DNA from: Nodosilinea sp. LEGE 06152
GTDB lineage: Bacteria > Cyanobacteriota > Cyanobacteriia > Phormidesmidales > Phormidesmidaceae
Length of the DNA stretch: 64,000 nt
Assembly (NCBI RefSeq): GCF_015207525.1
Contig: NZ_JADEWR010000004.1
Location: 241,906-305,905 of the forward strand
Direction of reading: 5' to 3'
The notes beneath the pieces were generated by a model. That model searched no databases. It was not told where the DNA came from and saw only the letters and a list, made by a program, of their open reading frames with translations. Shown here piece after piece: positions 53,000-60,802 of this stretch. Position numbers and translations under genes: made by a program. Position 1 is the stretch's first letter. Every line of letters starts with the position of its first letter.

Positions 53000-54399
53000 T
53001 ATCCCGCTCGTAGGTGCCAAGCCCGAGGCTGCAAAAACGTATAGATTCCTGCCAGCGACAGCGTTGCCCCCAAACCGGAGTGGCCGCGACCGCTCCAGGG
53101 CAGGCGAGGACTGACGCGATCGCAGCAGTTCCAGTAGGCGCTCCCCGTCTTGAGCTGGCGCAGAATGCCTACAGCCCGCTCCCGCTCCGTTCCATACACC
53201 GCCGCCGTCAGCCCGTAGGGCGTATCCTGCATCAGCGCTACGGCTTCCGCATCGCTGGCCACCTGCTGAATGCCAATTACTGGGCCAAAGGTTTCTGCCT
53301 GCATCACCGTCATGGTGTGGTTGACCTCGGTGAGCACCGTGGGAGCAAAGTACCAGCCGGGGCGATCGAGGGTTTCGCCGCCGCATTGCAGGGTGGCCCC
53401 CTTAGCCAGGGCATCCGTCACCTGCTCTGCCAAAACACTGAGCTGCGGTTTGCGGCTCACCGGGCCAAGGTAGGTAGCCGGATCGGTGGGGTCGCCCAGC
53501 TTAAACCCTTGCACCGTTGCCATGAACGCTTCTAGAAACTCGTCATAGACATCGGCGTGCACGTAGATGCGCTCCACCGCGCAGCAGCTTTGACCATTGT
53601 TGTAGAACGCGCCATCCGCCAGCCCCGCCGCCGCCACAGACACCTTCGCATCAGCGCACACGTAGGCTGGATCTTTGCCCCCCAGCTCTAGCTGGGTGCG
53701 GATCAGCTTGGGTGCGGCGGCGATCGCGATCTTCTGCCCCGTAGCGTAGGAGCCCGTAAAGAACACTCCGTCGATCGGCTGCTCCAATAGCGCCGCCCCG
53801 GTTAGCCCCGAGCCAATCACCGGAATGAAAATGTCTTCGGGAATGCCCGACTCGTGCAGGAGAGATGCGATCGCCCCCCCTGTCAACGTGGCAAACTCCG
53901 ACGGCTTGTACAACACCGCATTGCCCATCAGCAGCGCCGGAATAAACACGTTTCCCCCCACAAAATAGGGATAGTTCCACGCCGAGATGTTAGCGATCAC
54001 CCCCAGCGGCTCCTGAGCAATCACTTCTTCTAGGGTGCCAGCTCCCAGCGCCGCCTCCGCTGGCTCGGCGTAAACCCGATCGGGAGATAGAACCTGATCG
54101 GCATTTTGCACAAAGAAATCGATTCTGCCTGGCAGAGCCAAGATCTCGCTGCGGGCCTGGGTGATGGGCTTGCCAGTTTCCGAGGTTAGCAACGCCGCTA
54201 GGGTATCGACTCGCTCAATCAGCAGGTCCCGGAACCGCAGGATGGGCGTGATGCGATCGGCCAAAGGCAGTGCCCCCCACCCCAGCTGTGCCTCCCGCGC
54301 TCTGCCATATTTTTCGGCAACGGCGGCTCCGTCATCTACCGGCATGTCTTTAATCAAGGCCTCGGTGGCGGGGTTAATGATCGAGAGTAGGTCAGCCAT
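52999..54399 (-). CDS. Aldehyde dehydrogenase family protein
   Basis: NAD(P)-dependent aldehyde dehydrogenase, 466 aa. Active sites: Asn in ISAWNYPYFVG, Glu in LELGGKDPAYV, catalytic Cys in NNGQSCCAVERIY, and ETFGPVIGIQ. The sequence ends soon after WSGRGHSGLG, normal for the family. It is the third gene of a same-strand group GlnT-like, Fe-ADH, ALDH. The 349-nt gap before it holds an inverted copy of a structured element. In the proposed pathway it would oxidise a gamma-glutamyl aminoaldehyde (inference). A separate SSADH lies at 42503-43894. Confidence 0.9.
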   Translation of the reverse strand: MADLLSIINPATEALIKDMPVDDGAAVAEKYGRAREAQLGWGALPLADRITPILRFRDLLIERVDTLAALLTSETGKPITQARSEILALPGRIDFFVQNADQVLSPDRVYAEPAEAALGAGTLEEVIAQEPLGVIANISAWNYPYFVGGNVFIPALLMGNAVLYKPSEFATLTGGAIASLLHESGIPEDIFIPVIGSGLTGAALLEQPIDGVFFTGSYATGQKIAIAAAPKLIRTQLELGGKDPAYVCADAKVSVAAAGLADGAFYNNGQSCCAVERIYVHADVYDEFLEAFMATVQGFKLGDPTDPATYLGPVSRKPQLSVLAEQVTDALAKGATLQCGGETLDRPGWYFAPTVLTEVNHTMTVMQAETFGPVIGIQQVASDAEAVALMQDTPYGLTAAVYGTERERAVGILRQLKTGSAYWNCCDRVSPRLPWSGRGHSGLGATLSLAGIYTFLQPRAWHLRAG

Positions 54400-54444
54400 A
54401 GCGCAGGGGATTGAGTAGGTCGTTGATCGACGGTTTTGGTAGGG

Positions 54445-54690
54445 GGTGGATGGTGGGCAATGCCCACCCTACGGGCAGGTCAATTGCAGAGAAGGACAGG
54501 TTGCTTTGCAGAACGGAGGTTTAAACCGATGATCGATAAGTCCTTTCCGTGAGGTCAAGGACGACGGAACGTCCTTGTCGATGGGGGTCTGGGGCCAGCG
54601 AAATGGCCCCAGCAGCAGATCTGGCCATTGCCCCAGATTGTGCGCCGCGATCGATTGTGGGCTAAGGCAATGGTGCATTGCTGCGCGTTG
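54445..54690 (+). repeat. Structured repeat element, left copy (inverted partner at 55972-56224)
   Basis: This and the partner, read as its reverse complement, align over about 250 nt with roughly 85% identity in the best 100 nt. Hairpins in this copy: CTTTG-CAGAA-CGGAG (54504-54518); CAAGGAC/GTCCTTG (54556-54562, 54571-54577); CTGGGGCCA/TGGCCCCAG (54589-54597, 54604-54612); ATCTGG/CCAGAT (54619-54624, 54633-54638). Changes between copies keep the pairing. The outer ends read like common dispersed repeats (GGTGGGCAATGCCCACC; GGTGCATTGC). It lies between the ALDH and ADH genes on the strand opposite to both. Confidence 0.85.
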
Positions 54691-54747
54691 GCAAAGCCTC
54701 GCCTTAACGTTATGCACCCTACGGTTGAATGGCAAAGGGCATGGCGA

Positions 54748-55932
54748 TTAGAAGGCATCTTGATAGATGGCGTAAAAGTCCTTCTCCGTAACGGGTCTAG
54801 GATTCAGCGGATGACAGCCATCCTTGATCGCCACCGCCACCAGGGGCTCGAGACTATCGGAATTTACCCCCAAAGCCCCCAGCGAAGTCGGGATGCCAAT
54901 CGACTCCGACAGCCCCATAATCCAATCCACAAACTCCTGCCCATCGGTCGCCTCTGGCTTTACCACCCGCGCCATCCGCAAAAATTGCTCGGGGGCGGCG
55001 GCTAAATTAAACCGCATCGCCGCCGGCAGCATGATGCCATTCGCCAACCCGTGGTGCGTGTCATACACCGTAGAGAGCGCATGGGCGCAAGAATGGGTAA
55101 CGCCCAGGCCCTTTTGAAATGCGATCGCCCCCATCATCGACGCATTCAGCATTCCTCCCCTAACCGCCAAGTGCGCCGCCGCTGTTGCCTCATCAAAGGC
55201 TTCTCCAGCTTGCGATCGCCGGGCAAAATCCACGCAAGCCTTCAAATTCTGCGCCACCAGATAAATACCCTCCAGCGCAATGCCATCGCACAACGGATTA
55301 AATCCCTTGGCCAGGAACGCCTCGATCAGGTGAGTCAGTGCATCCATTCCCGTGGCGGCAGTAATTTTGGCCGGTAGGCCCAGCAGCAGCTCCGGGTCAG
55401 CCAGCACCACCTTTGGCAACAGTTGCGGGTCAAACACGATCTTTTTGGCGTGGGTATCGTCGTCTGAAATTACCGCACTGCGGCCCACTTCGCTACCAGT
55501 GCCTGCGGTAGTGGGGATAGCGACAATCGGTGGAATCAGCTGATCGATGGGGCGTGTACTGTTGCCGTCCTCGTAGTCGAATAGGTGGCCGGGGTGGTTG
55601 GCCATTAGGGCGATCGCCTTCGCCACATCCATCGGCGCACCGCCGCCAACGGCCACAATGCCATCGGCCCCGTGCGTCTTCCATGCCTCCAGTCCTGCCA
55701 TGACCTGGGAAACCACTGGGTTGCCCCAAACGCCGCTAAAGGTGACGGCATTAAAGGCAGCAAGGGAGGCTTCTAGATCTGGGAACCAGGGAAGTTGAGC
55801 GACATCTTTATCGGTGACGATGATGACTCGCTCAATGCCCAGAGTCGTGAGTTCGGCAGTAAGTTCTGCCCGCGCTCTTGGCCCAAAGCGAATGCGGGTG
55901 GGGAAGTTGTAGGTGTAAATAGTAGAAGACAT
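54748..55932 (-). CDS. Iron-containing (group III) alcohol dehydrogenase
   Basis: Fe/Zn-dependent alcohol dehydrogenase, 394 aa from ATG 55932; the open frame runs on into upstream repeat sequence, which is not coding. Nucleotide site GGGAPMDVAKAIALM; TTAGTGSEV; metal ligands in DALTHLIEAFLAKGFNPLCD and GVTHSCAHALSTVYDTHHGLANGIMLP (His residues). NAD(P)-dependent oxidation of a primary alcohol, here plausibly a gamma-glutamylated amino alcohol given the glutamine-synthetase-like and ALDH neighbours (inference). It is enclosed by the two inverted structured elements, as if mobilised by or dispersed with them. Confidence 0.92.
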   Translation of the reverse strand: MSSTIYTYNFPTRIRFGPRARAELTAELTTLGIERVIIVTDKDVAQLPWFPDLEASLAAFNAVTFSGVWGNPVVSQVMAGLEAWKTHGADGIVAVGGGAPMDVAKAIALMANHPGHLFDYEDGNSTRPIDQLIPPIVAIPTTAGTGSEVGRSAVISDDDTHAKKIVFDPQLLPKVVLADPELLLGLPAKITAATGMDALTHLIEAFLAKGFNPLCDGIALEGIYLVAQNLKACVDFARRSQAGEAFDEATAAAHLAVRGGMLNASMMGAIAFQKGLGVTHSCAHALSTVYDTHHGLANGIMLPAAMRFNLAAAPEQFLRMARVVKPEATDGQEFVDWIMGLSESIGIPTSLGALGVNSDSLEPLVAVAIKDGCHPLNPRPVTEKDFYAIYQDAF

Positions 55933-55971
55933 AACGAATTTACGCTTTGGAAAGAGGAACTGTAGGGGGCA

Positions 55972-56224
55972 TCCGCGCAGCGATGCACCGTTGTCTTGGG
56001 CTAAAGACCCTGCACGTCTACAAAAATCTTGGGTAAAAGCCAAACCTGCTGCTGGGGGCGTTCCGATTGCCCCCAGCCCCCCTCGTCCAGGGCCGTTCCG
56101 CCGCCCTGGACCCAACGGAAAGGATCAACCGATCATCGGTTTAAACCTTTGTTCTGCAAAGTAACCTGTCCTTCTCTGCGATTAACTTAAGCAACCGTAG
56201 GGCGGGCACTGCCCACCATTCACC
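55972..56224 (-). repeat. Structured repeat element, right copy (read on the minus strand)
   Basis: Reverse complement of the left element at 54445-54690. Stems on the minus strand: CTTTG/CAAAG (56161-56157 with 56151-56147); GTCCAGGGC/GCCCTGGAC (56111-56103 with 56093-56085); CTGGGGGC/GCCCCCAG (56076-56069 with 56059-56052). It lies in the 364-nt leader of the Fe-ADH gene, in that gene's sense direction, so its RNA could form in the 5' UTR. Same loops CGGAAC in both copies. Confidence 0.85.
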
Positions 56225-56296
56225 TTGTCTACCCATTGATCATCCCGATCACAGATACCTCACCAGGGCGAGCGGTCGTTCGCCCCTGCGGGACTT

Positions 56297-57622
56297 CTAA
56301 ATATTCACGTACTGGTTCATTTCCCAGTCGGTAACTTGGGCATTGAAGGCGTCCCATTCCTTCGCCTTCATTTCGAGGAAGGTTTTAGCTCCGAGTTCGC
56401 CCATCATGTCCATGAGCAGGGGATCTTGCTTGAGGGCGGCCATCGCTTCGTAGAGATTGTGGGGCAGGGTTTGCAGGTTAGGGAACTCGTCGCCACGGGC
56501 AAATAGGTTTTCGTCAATGCGCTGGCCTGGGTCGGCCTGGGTCCTAATGCCGTCGAGACCCGCTGCCAAAATTCCGGCGGTGGCCAGGTAGAGGTTGACG
56601 GCCCCATCGATCATGCGGCACTCGAAGCGACCCGTATCGGGAATGCGAACCAGGTGAGAGCGGTTGTTGCCGCCGTAGGAGATGTAGCGGGGGCTCCAGG
56701 TGCTACCGGAGGTGGTGGTGCTGGCCCCCAGGCGGCGGTAGGAGTTAACGGTGGGGGCGCAGAGGGCCGTCAGCCCTTTGCCGTGGGCGAGCACACCGCC
56801 GAGGAAGTGGTAGCCGATGGACGAAAGCCCGCCCTCGTCGGCCCCTTCGGCAAAGAGGTTGGTATCGCCCTGCCACAGGCTGTTGTGCACATGGCCGCCG
56901 TTGCCGGTGATGTGGCTAAAGGGCTTGGGCATAAAGGTGGCGACAAAGCCCCGCTGCTCGGCCAGGGTTTTGACCATGTATTTGAAAAAGACGTGGCGAT
57001 CGCAGGTTGTTCTCGCATCGCTATAGGTCCAGTTCAGCTCAAACTGACCGTTGGCGTCTTCGTGGTCGCACTGGTACGGCCCCCAGCCCAGGTCTTCCAT
57101 GTAGGTGACCAGCGTTGAGATCAGGTCAAACTGGCGCATCAGGTTGAGCTGGTCGTAGCAGGGGCGCTCAGCCGTGTCCTTGGGGTCAGCAATTTCGTAC
57201 CCCTGCTCGGTTTGGCGCAGCAAAAAGAATTCGGCTTCTACCCCAGTTTTGAGGGTGTAGCCCAGCGACGCGGCCTGATCAATCACCCAGTTGAGCATCA
57301 TCCGGGGCGCAGCGGGGAAGGGTTCTCCTTCGTAGTAAACATCGCTAGCTACCCAGCCCACGGTTGGCTCCCAGGGCAGCTGAATCAACGAGTCGGGGTC
57401 GGGCACAACAGCAATCTCTGCCGCCTCTGGCCCCAAACCCAGGTTGGAGGCAAACGAGCAGAAAAACGCGCCGTCTTTCTCTACCCCAGCCATTTGCGAA
57501 GCGGGCACCAGCTTGGCCCGCGTGCCCCCCAGCAAATCGGTGTAGGAGACTAAGAAAAACTTGATGCCGAGGGCCTTGGCCCTTTCTGCCAGGTTCTGTA
57601 CCTGGGTCAACATGCTGACCAT
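56297..57622 (-). CDS. glnT: Glutamine synthetase type III-like (GlnT), probable gamma-glutamylamide synthetase
   Basis: ATP-dependent ligase, 441 aa from ATG 57622 with GGAG seven bases upstream. Motifs: VSYTDLLGGTRAKLVP, GVEAEFFLLRQ, HEDANGQFELNW, GNGGHVHNSLW, VNSYRRLGASTTTSGSTWSPRYISYGGNNRSHLVRIPD and GRFECRMIDGAVNLYLA. It is the Rhizobium GlnT/GlnIII type; the long insert after NSYRRLGA is typical of it and separates it from GlnA. Such enzymes often act on amines, not ammonia. First gene of the group with Fe-ADH and ALDH. Confidence is high for the family, low for the substrate. Confidence 0.88.
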   Translation of the reverse strand: MVSMLTQVQNLAERAKALGIKFFLVSYTDLLGGTRAKLVPASQMAGVEKDGAFFCSFASNLGLGPEAAEIAVVPDPDSLIQLPWEPTVGWVASDVYYEGEPFPAAPRMMLNWVIDQAASLGYTLKTGVEAEFFLLRQTEQGYEIADPKDTAERPCYDQLNLMRQFDLISTLVTYMEDLGWGPYQCDHEDANGQFELNWTYSDARTTCDRHVFFKYMVKTLAEQRGFVATFMPKPFSHITGNGGHVHNSLWQGDTNLFAEGADEGGLSSIGYHFLGGVLAHGKGLTALCAPTVNSYRRLGASTTTSGSTWSPRYISYGGNNRSHLVRIPDTGRFECRMIDGAVNLYLATAGILAAGLDGIRTQADPGQRIDENLFARGDEFPNLQTLPHNLYEAMAALKQDPLLMDMMGELGAKTFLEMKAKEWDAFNAQVTDWEMNQYVNI

Positions 57623-57972
57623 AGAACGACTCCGGGAGTTTCAGCTTAGTAAAACAGGCTGACGACGTCGCTTTTGTAGCTGTAGATACGGCCCCTCAAT
57701 CTGAAATTTCACAGCCGTTTGATCAAAACGACAGCCCCTTCAATCAGCGCTCTATCTGGCCCTGACAGACTCTGACAAACTGAAGCAACAACGCAACGGC
57801 CTCTGCCCTGTCGCACTAATCCTGCCGCACTAATTCTGTCCTGGGGCAGAGAAATAACCCAGCCCTCTAGCCGAACAGCCTGAGGCAGAACCTGAATAGC
57901 GTGTAAGCGAGGCCACCTGTAGCTGCCAACCCTCAGTTCTAGAAAGCCGCTTTGACGTCAGATACAAATACC
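57623..57972. promoter_or_regulatory. Divergent spacer between glnT-like and glycine-zipper genes
   Basis: 350 bases without a gene, holding the promoters of the two divergent genes. Short tandem-like CTGACAGACT / CTGACAAACT copies at 57764-57782 are the only repeat seen; they could be a regulator site. Confidence 0.4.
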
Positions 57973-58548
57973 ATGAACAGCGATAACGACATCAACCGAA
58001 CCGGGCGAGGCGCGAACCGCAATCTCAACGCTAAGCCTGTGCCGCCAGAGAGGCAGCCGGTTGAGCAGGCTGGCCAGCCTGCAGACACTGGGAACACTGG
58101 CATTGGCCCAGCTGGGGCCAGCGTTATGGGTACAGCCATTGGCGGTATTGCCGGTGGGCCGGTGGGGGCTGCTGTCGGGGCCGCTGTGGGCGCTGTCGCA
58201 GGCGGACTCGCCAACGAAGGTATGACCACCGGGCATGCCGACCCTATCGCCGAGGAAAAGTACTGGCGCGACAATTATCGGCATCAGCCCTATGCCAGGT
58301 CGGGCTACGGTTACGACGACTACAGCCCCGCCTACCGTACCGGCTACGAAGGCTATAGCCGCTACTCTAGCCAGGGCCTCAACTTTGGTCAGGCAGAACC
58401 TCACCTGCGCCGAGATTACGATCGCCACAACCGATCAGGCCGACTCGACTGGAACCAGGCTAAACAGGCCATTCACGACGCGTGGTATCGGCTGCAGTCT
58501 GCGGTTGCAGACAACGTTGCAGACAACTCTGTGGGACGTCCGCGCTAG
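57973..58548 (+). CDS. Glycine-zipper protein (hypothetical)
   Basis: A 191-aa protein (198 aa if begun at TTG 57952). A hydrophilic, Pro/Glu-rich start is followed by a glycine-zipper helix pair (GTAIGGIAGGPVGAAVGAAVGAVAGGLANEG, about 53-83). A Tyr/Arg-rich region follows (YGYDDYSPAYRTGYEGYSRYSS) and a C-terminal segment LDWNQAKQAIHDAWYRLQ. The combination is frequent in stress-related bacterial proteins of unknown role; the zipper may insert into or associate with membranes. Confidence 0.75.
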   Translation: MNSDNDINRTGRGANRNLNAKPVPPERQPVEQAGQPADTGNTGIGPAGASVMGTAIGGIAGGPVGAAVGAAVGAVAGGLANEGMTTGHADPIAEEKYWRDNYRHQPYARSGYGYDDYSPAYRTGYEGYSRYSSQGLNFGQAEPHLRRDYDRHNRSGRLDWNQAKQAIHDAWYRLQSAVADNVADNSVGRPR

Positions 58549-58828
58549 GGCGATCGCGGCCCCCAGCTCGCTGCAAAAGTTAATTTGGGGACCACCGATA
58601 CACCTAACTGCCCCCCAAAGCCTTTTCAAAGCCGCTTTTAGGGTAGGACAAAACCTGAGTAAGATAAAAGCCGTGCCCCAAGCGGATTATTTGCCAATCT
58701 CGAAAAATTCTGAGATAACTTGATATAACAAGTTTGATGCAACCCCTTTGGCCCTCCCACCAGGCTTACCGCTGCGGCTAAACGAGCTTGCCCCCAAGCG
58801 TATAACTGAAGGCTAGGTCTAATACCCT

Positions 58829-59557
58829 ATGGATATTTTGGTTGTTCAACACGTTGAGGCCGACCCGGTTGGCATTTTGGGCCGGTACCTGGAGGTGAAC
58901 GGAGCCTGGCTGCACACCTGGCTGGTGCCCCAGCGGTCGACCCCGCCCCAGGGCCACTACGATGGCTTAATAGTGCTGGGCGGCCCCATGAACGCCTGTG
59001 AAGACGAGAACTTTCCCCACCTGGCGCGGGTGACAGAGCTCATTCGCGAGTTCCACAGCCAGGGCAAGCCAGTGCTGGGCATTTGCCTGGGGGCGCAGCT
59101 CATCGCTCGAGCCTTTGGCGGTCGTGTCTACCAAAACGAGATCCCAGAGTTGGGCTTTACACCGCTGTTTCCTGTGGCGGAGAGCGCAGAACCCTGGATT
59201 CAAGACTACCTACCCGGCATGCCGATGATGCAGTGGCACTTCGACACCTTCGATTTGCCCGCCGGGGCCAAGCTGTTGTTGACCAATGAAATCTGCACCA
59301 ATCAGGCATTTCGCCTGGGTAGCCACACCTATGCCCTACAGTTTCATCCCGAAGTCACGCCTGACATTGTGATGAACTGGATCGCCTTCAAAACTGATTG
59401 GATTGAGGCTCATTACCCCCATCTGTTTGAGCAACTGCAGGAGCAGCTGGTGATGCACTGGGTGCAGTCGGCCCAGTTTACCGAAAAGTTGGCCAACGCC
59501 TGGTATGCCCAGGTGGTGGCCTCGGCTCAGACGGTATCGCTGCTGCGGCAGAGCTAA
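58829..59557 (+). CDS. Class I glutamine amidotransferase-like protein (GMP synthase/PuuD-like)
   Basis: Triad-type class I amidotransferase, 242 aa, no synthetase domain. Catalytic Cys in LGICLGAQLIARAFGG (about residue 90), His-Glu in ALQFHPEV (about 172-174). The outline (GGPMNACEDENFPHL, MQWHFDTFDLPAGAKLL) fits the free-standing GATase1 group that includes gamma-glutamyl-hydrolysing enzymes such as PuuD, although the classic PuuD sequence differs. Its nearness to glnT/ADH/ALDH, on the other strand 1.2 kb away, makes a role in hydrolysing gamma-glutamyl products possible (inference). Confidence 0.85.
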   Translation: MDILVVQHVEADPVGILGRYLEVNGAWLHTWLVPQRSTPPQGHYDGLIVLGGPMNACEDENFPHLARVTELIREFHSQGKPVLGICLGAQLIARAFGGRVYQNEIPELGFTPLFPVAESAEPWIQDYLPGMPMMQWHFDTFDLPAGAKLLLTNEICTNQAFRLGSHTYALQFHPEVTPDIVMNWIAFKTDWIEAHYPHLFEQLQEQLVMHWVQSAQFTEKLANAWYAQVVASAQTVSLLRQS

Positions 59558-59917
59558 GCAATTGGCCCAGCAGAGGGCTAAGGGTTTAATTAAATTTACG
59601 TTTTGTAGGTCAAGCATTCTGCCTGACCTTGCATGGCCGAGTTAACTATTTCACACGTATAAACTCTTGAGCCTGCATCTTCTAAGGCTGTGGCGAATAA
59701 GTAATTGCCCTAGACGGGGCAGCAATTGTTACACAAATGTTTTATGTAGGGCAAGCGCGCTTGGAACGGGTGACTGATCAGGGATCAAGCTATATCAACC
59801 ATCGAAGATTTCAATGGGTTAGGTAATCGCGCCCTAGTCGCTGACAGTGCCCCTTCGGGCTCAAAATTTACAGAGTGGGTCAACTTATTTGGATGAGGAT
59901 CATGGTAAGAAATACAC
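59558..59917. other. Spacer before the FecR gene
   Basis: 360 bases, AT-rich, no gene, tRNA or repeat recognised. It presumably contains the promoter of the FecR-CHASE2 pair. Confidence 0.35.
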
Positions 59918-60802
59918 ATGATCAACCCCATTCCGCAGCCAGTGGCCCATGCTCCAGAGCCGCATCACCGACAACAGCAACGGCTAGTCTGGTGGGGTGT
60001 CAGCATTTTTACGGCCCTGACCGTAGCGTTTGCTGCCCATGCGCTACCCGTGCGGGTCAATCGAGGGCTGTCGGTGCGCCAGCTGCAGGGCGAGGTCACG
60101 CTGTTGCGCCCTGGCCGTTCTGCGCCAGCTGCGGTAGGCGATCGCCTCGATGCGGTAGGCGACGGCCTGCGTACGGGTACGCGATCGTCGGTCGTGTTGG
60201 AGGTCGATACCGATGTGGGCTTTTTAGATGTTTCTGAGCGTACCGAGCTACGCATTCGCACCCTAGAGATGGCCGCCGACGGTGGGCGCATTACCCACCT
60301 CAGCGTGCCCCGAGGGCAGGTGCGCACGCGGCTGCGGCGCTTTACCAACCAGGGCTCGCAGTTTGAAATTGAAACCCCGGCCGGCATCAGCGGCGTGCGC
60401 GGCACCGAGTTTGGCGTTAGCGTGCAGGAGAATGGCAAAACCGGCATTGCTATTCTTACCGGAGCCGTAGACACCTCTGCCGTGGGCGAAACCGTGGCGG
60501 TGCCGGCGGGGTTTCAAAACCTGATCTGGCCGGGCGAACCGCCCACTCAGCCGGTACCCCTGCGCGATGACCCAGGCCTAACCTATGAGCGGCAGGTCAT
60601 CTTTGAAAACAGAACCCGCTACGTCAGCATGACGGGTCGGGTTGACCCAGTTAATACCGTGCTTGTGGATGGAGCCCCCCAAGCTGTGGACCGCCAGGGT
60701 GAATTTCGCATCACCCGTTTGGCGACGGCCCGGTTGCGAGTCGAGGTTGTAGTAACCACTCCCCTTGGCCGCCAGGAAATTCATGAGATTTACCTTCTCT
60801 AG
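59918..60802 (+). CDS. FecR domain-containing protein
   Basis: A 294-aa secreted or membrane-anchored protein: an N-terminal helix (LVWWGVSIFTALTVAFAAHA, about 23-42) followed by a FecR domain (about 55-195; GLRTGTRSSVVLEVDTDVGFLDVSERTELRI, GSQFEIETPAGISGVRGTEFGVSV). The C terminus has a beta-sandwich-like part, VSMTGRVDPVNTVLVDG. In cyanobacteria FecR domains often precede CHASE2 signalling proteins, as here: the stop overlaps the start of the next gene by about 20 bases. Probably an extracytoplasmic sensor or scaffold for that protein. Confidence 0.88.
   Translation: MINPIPQPVAHAPEPHHRQQQRLVWWGVSIFTALTVAFAAHALPVRVNRGLSVRQLQGEVTLLRPGRSAPAAVGDRLDAVGDGLRTGTRSSVVLEVDTDVGFLDVSERTELRIRTLEMAADGGRITHLSVPRGQVRTRLRRFTNQGSQFEIETPAGISGVRGTEFGVSVQENGKTGIAILTGAVDTSAVGETVAVPAGFQNLIWPGEPPTQPVPLRDDPGLTYERQVIFENRTRYVSMTGRVDPVNTVLVDGAPQAVDRQGEFRITRLATARLRVEVVVTTPLGRQEIHEIYLL

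Noticed and set aside
54500..54640. Glutamine riboswitch or guanidine riboswitch identity for the structured element
   Set aside because: GGAAC loops resemble parts of these motifs but conserved cores and topology do not match; left copy is also antisense to its nearest gene.
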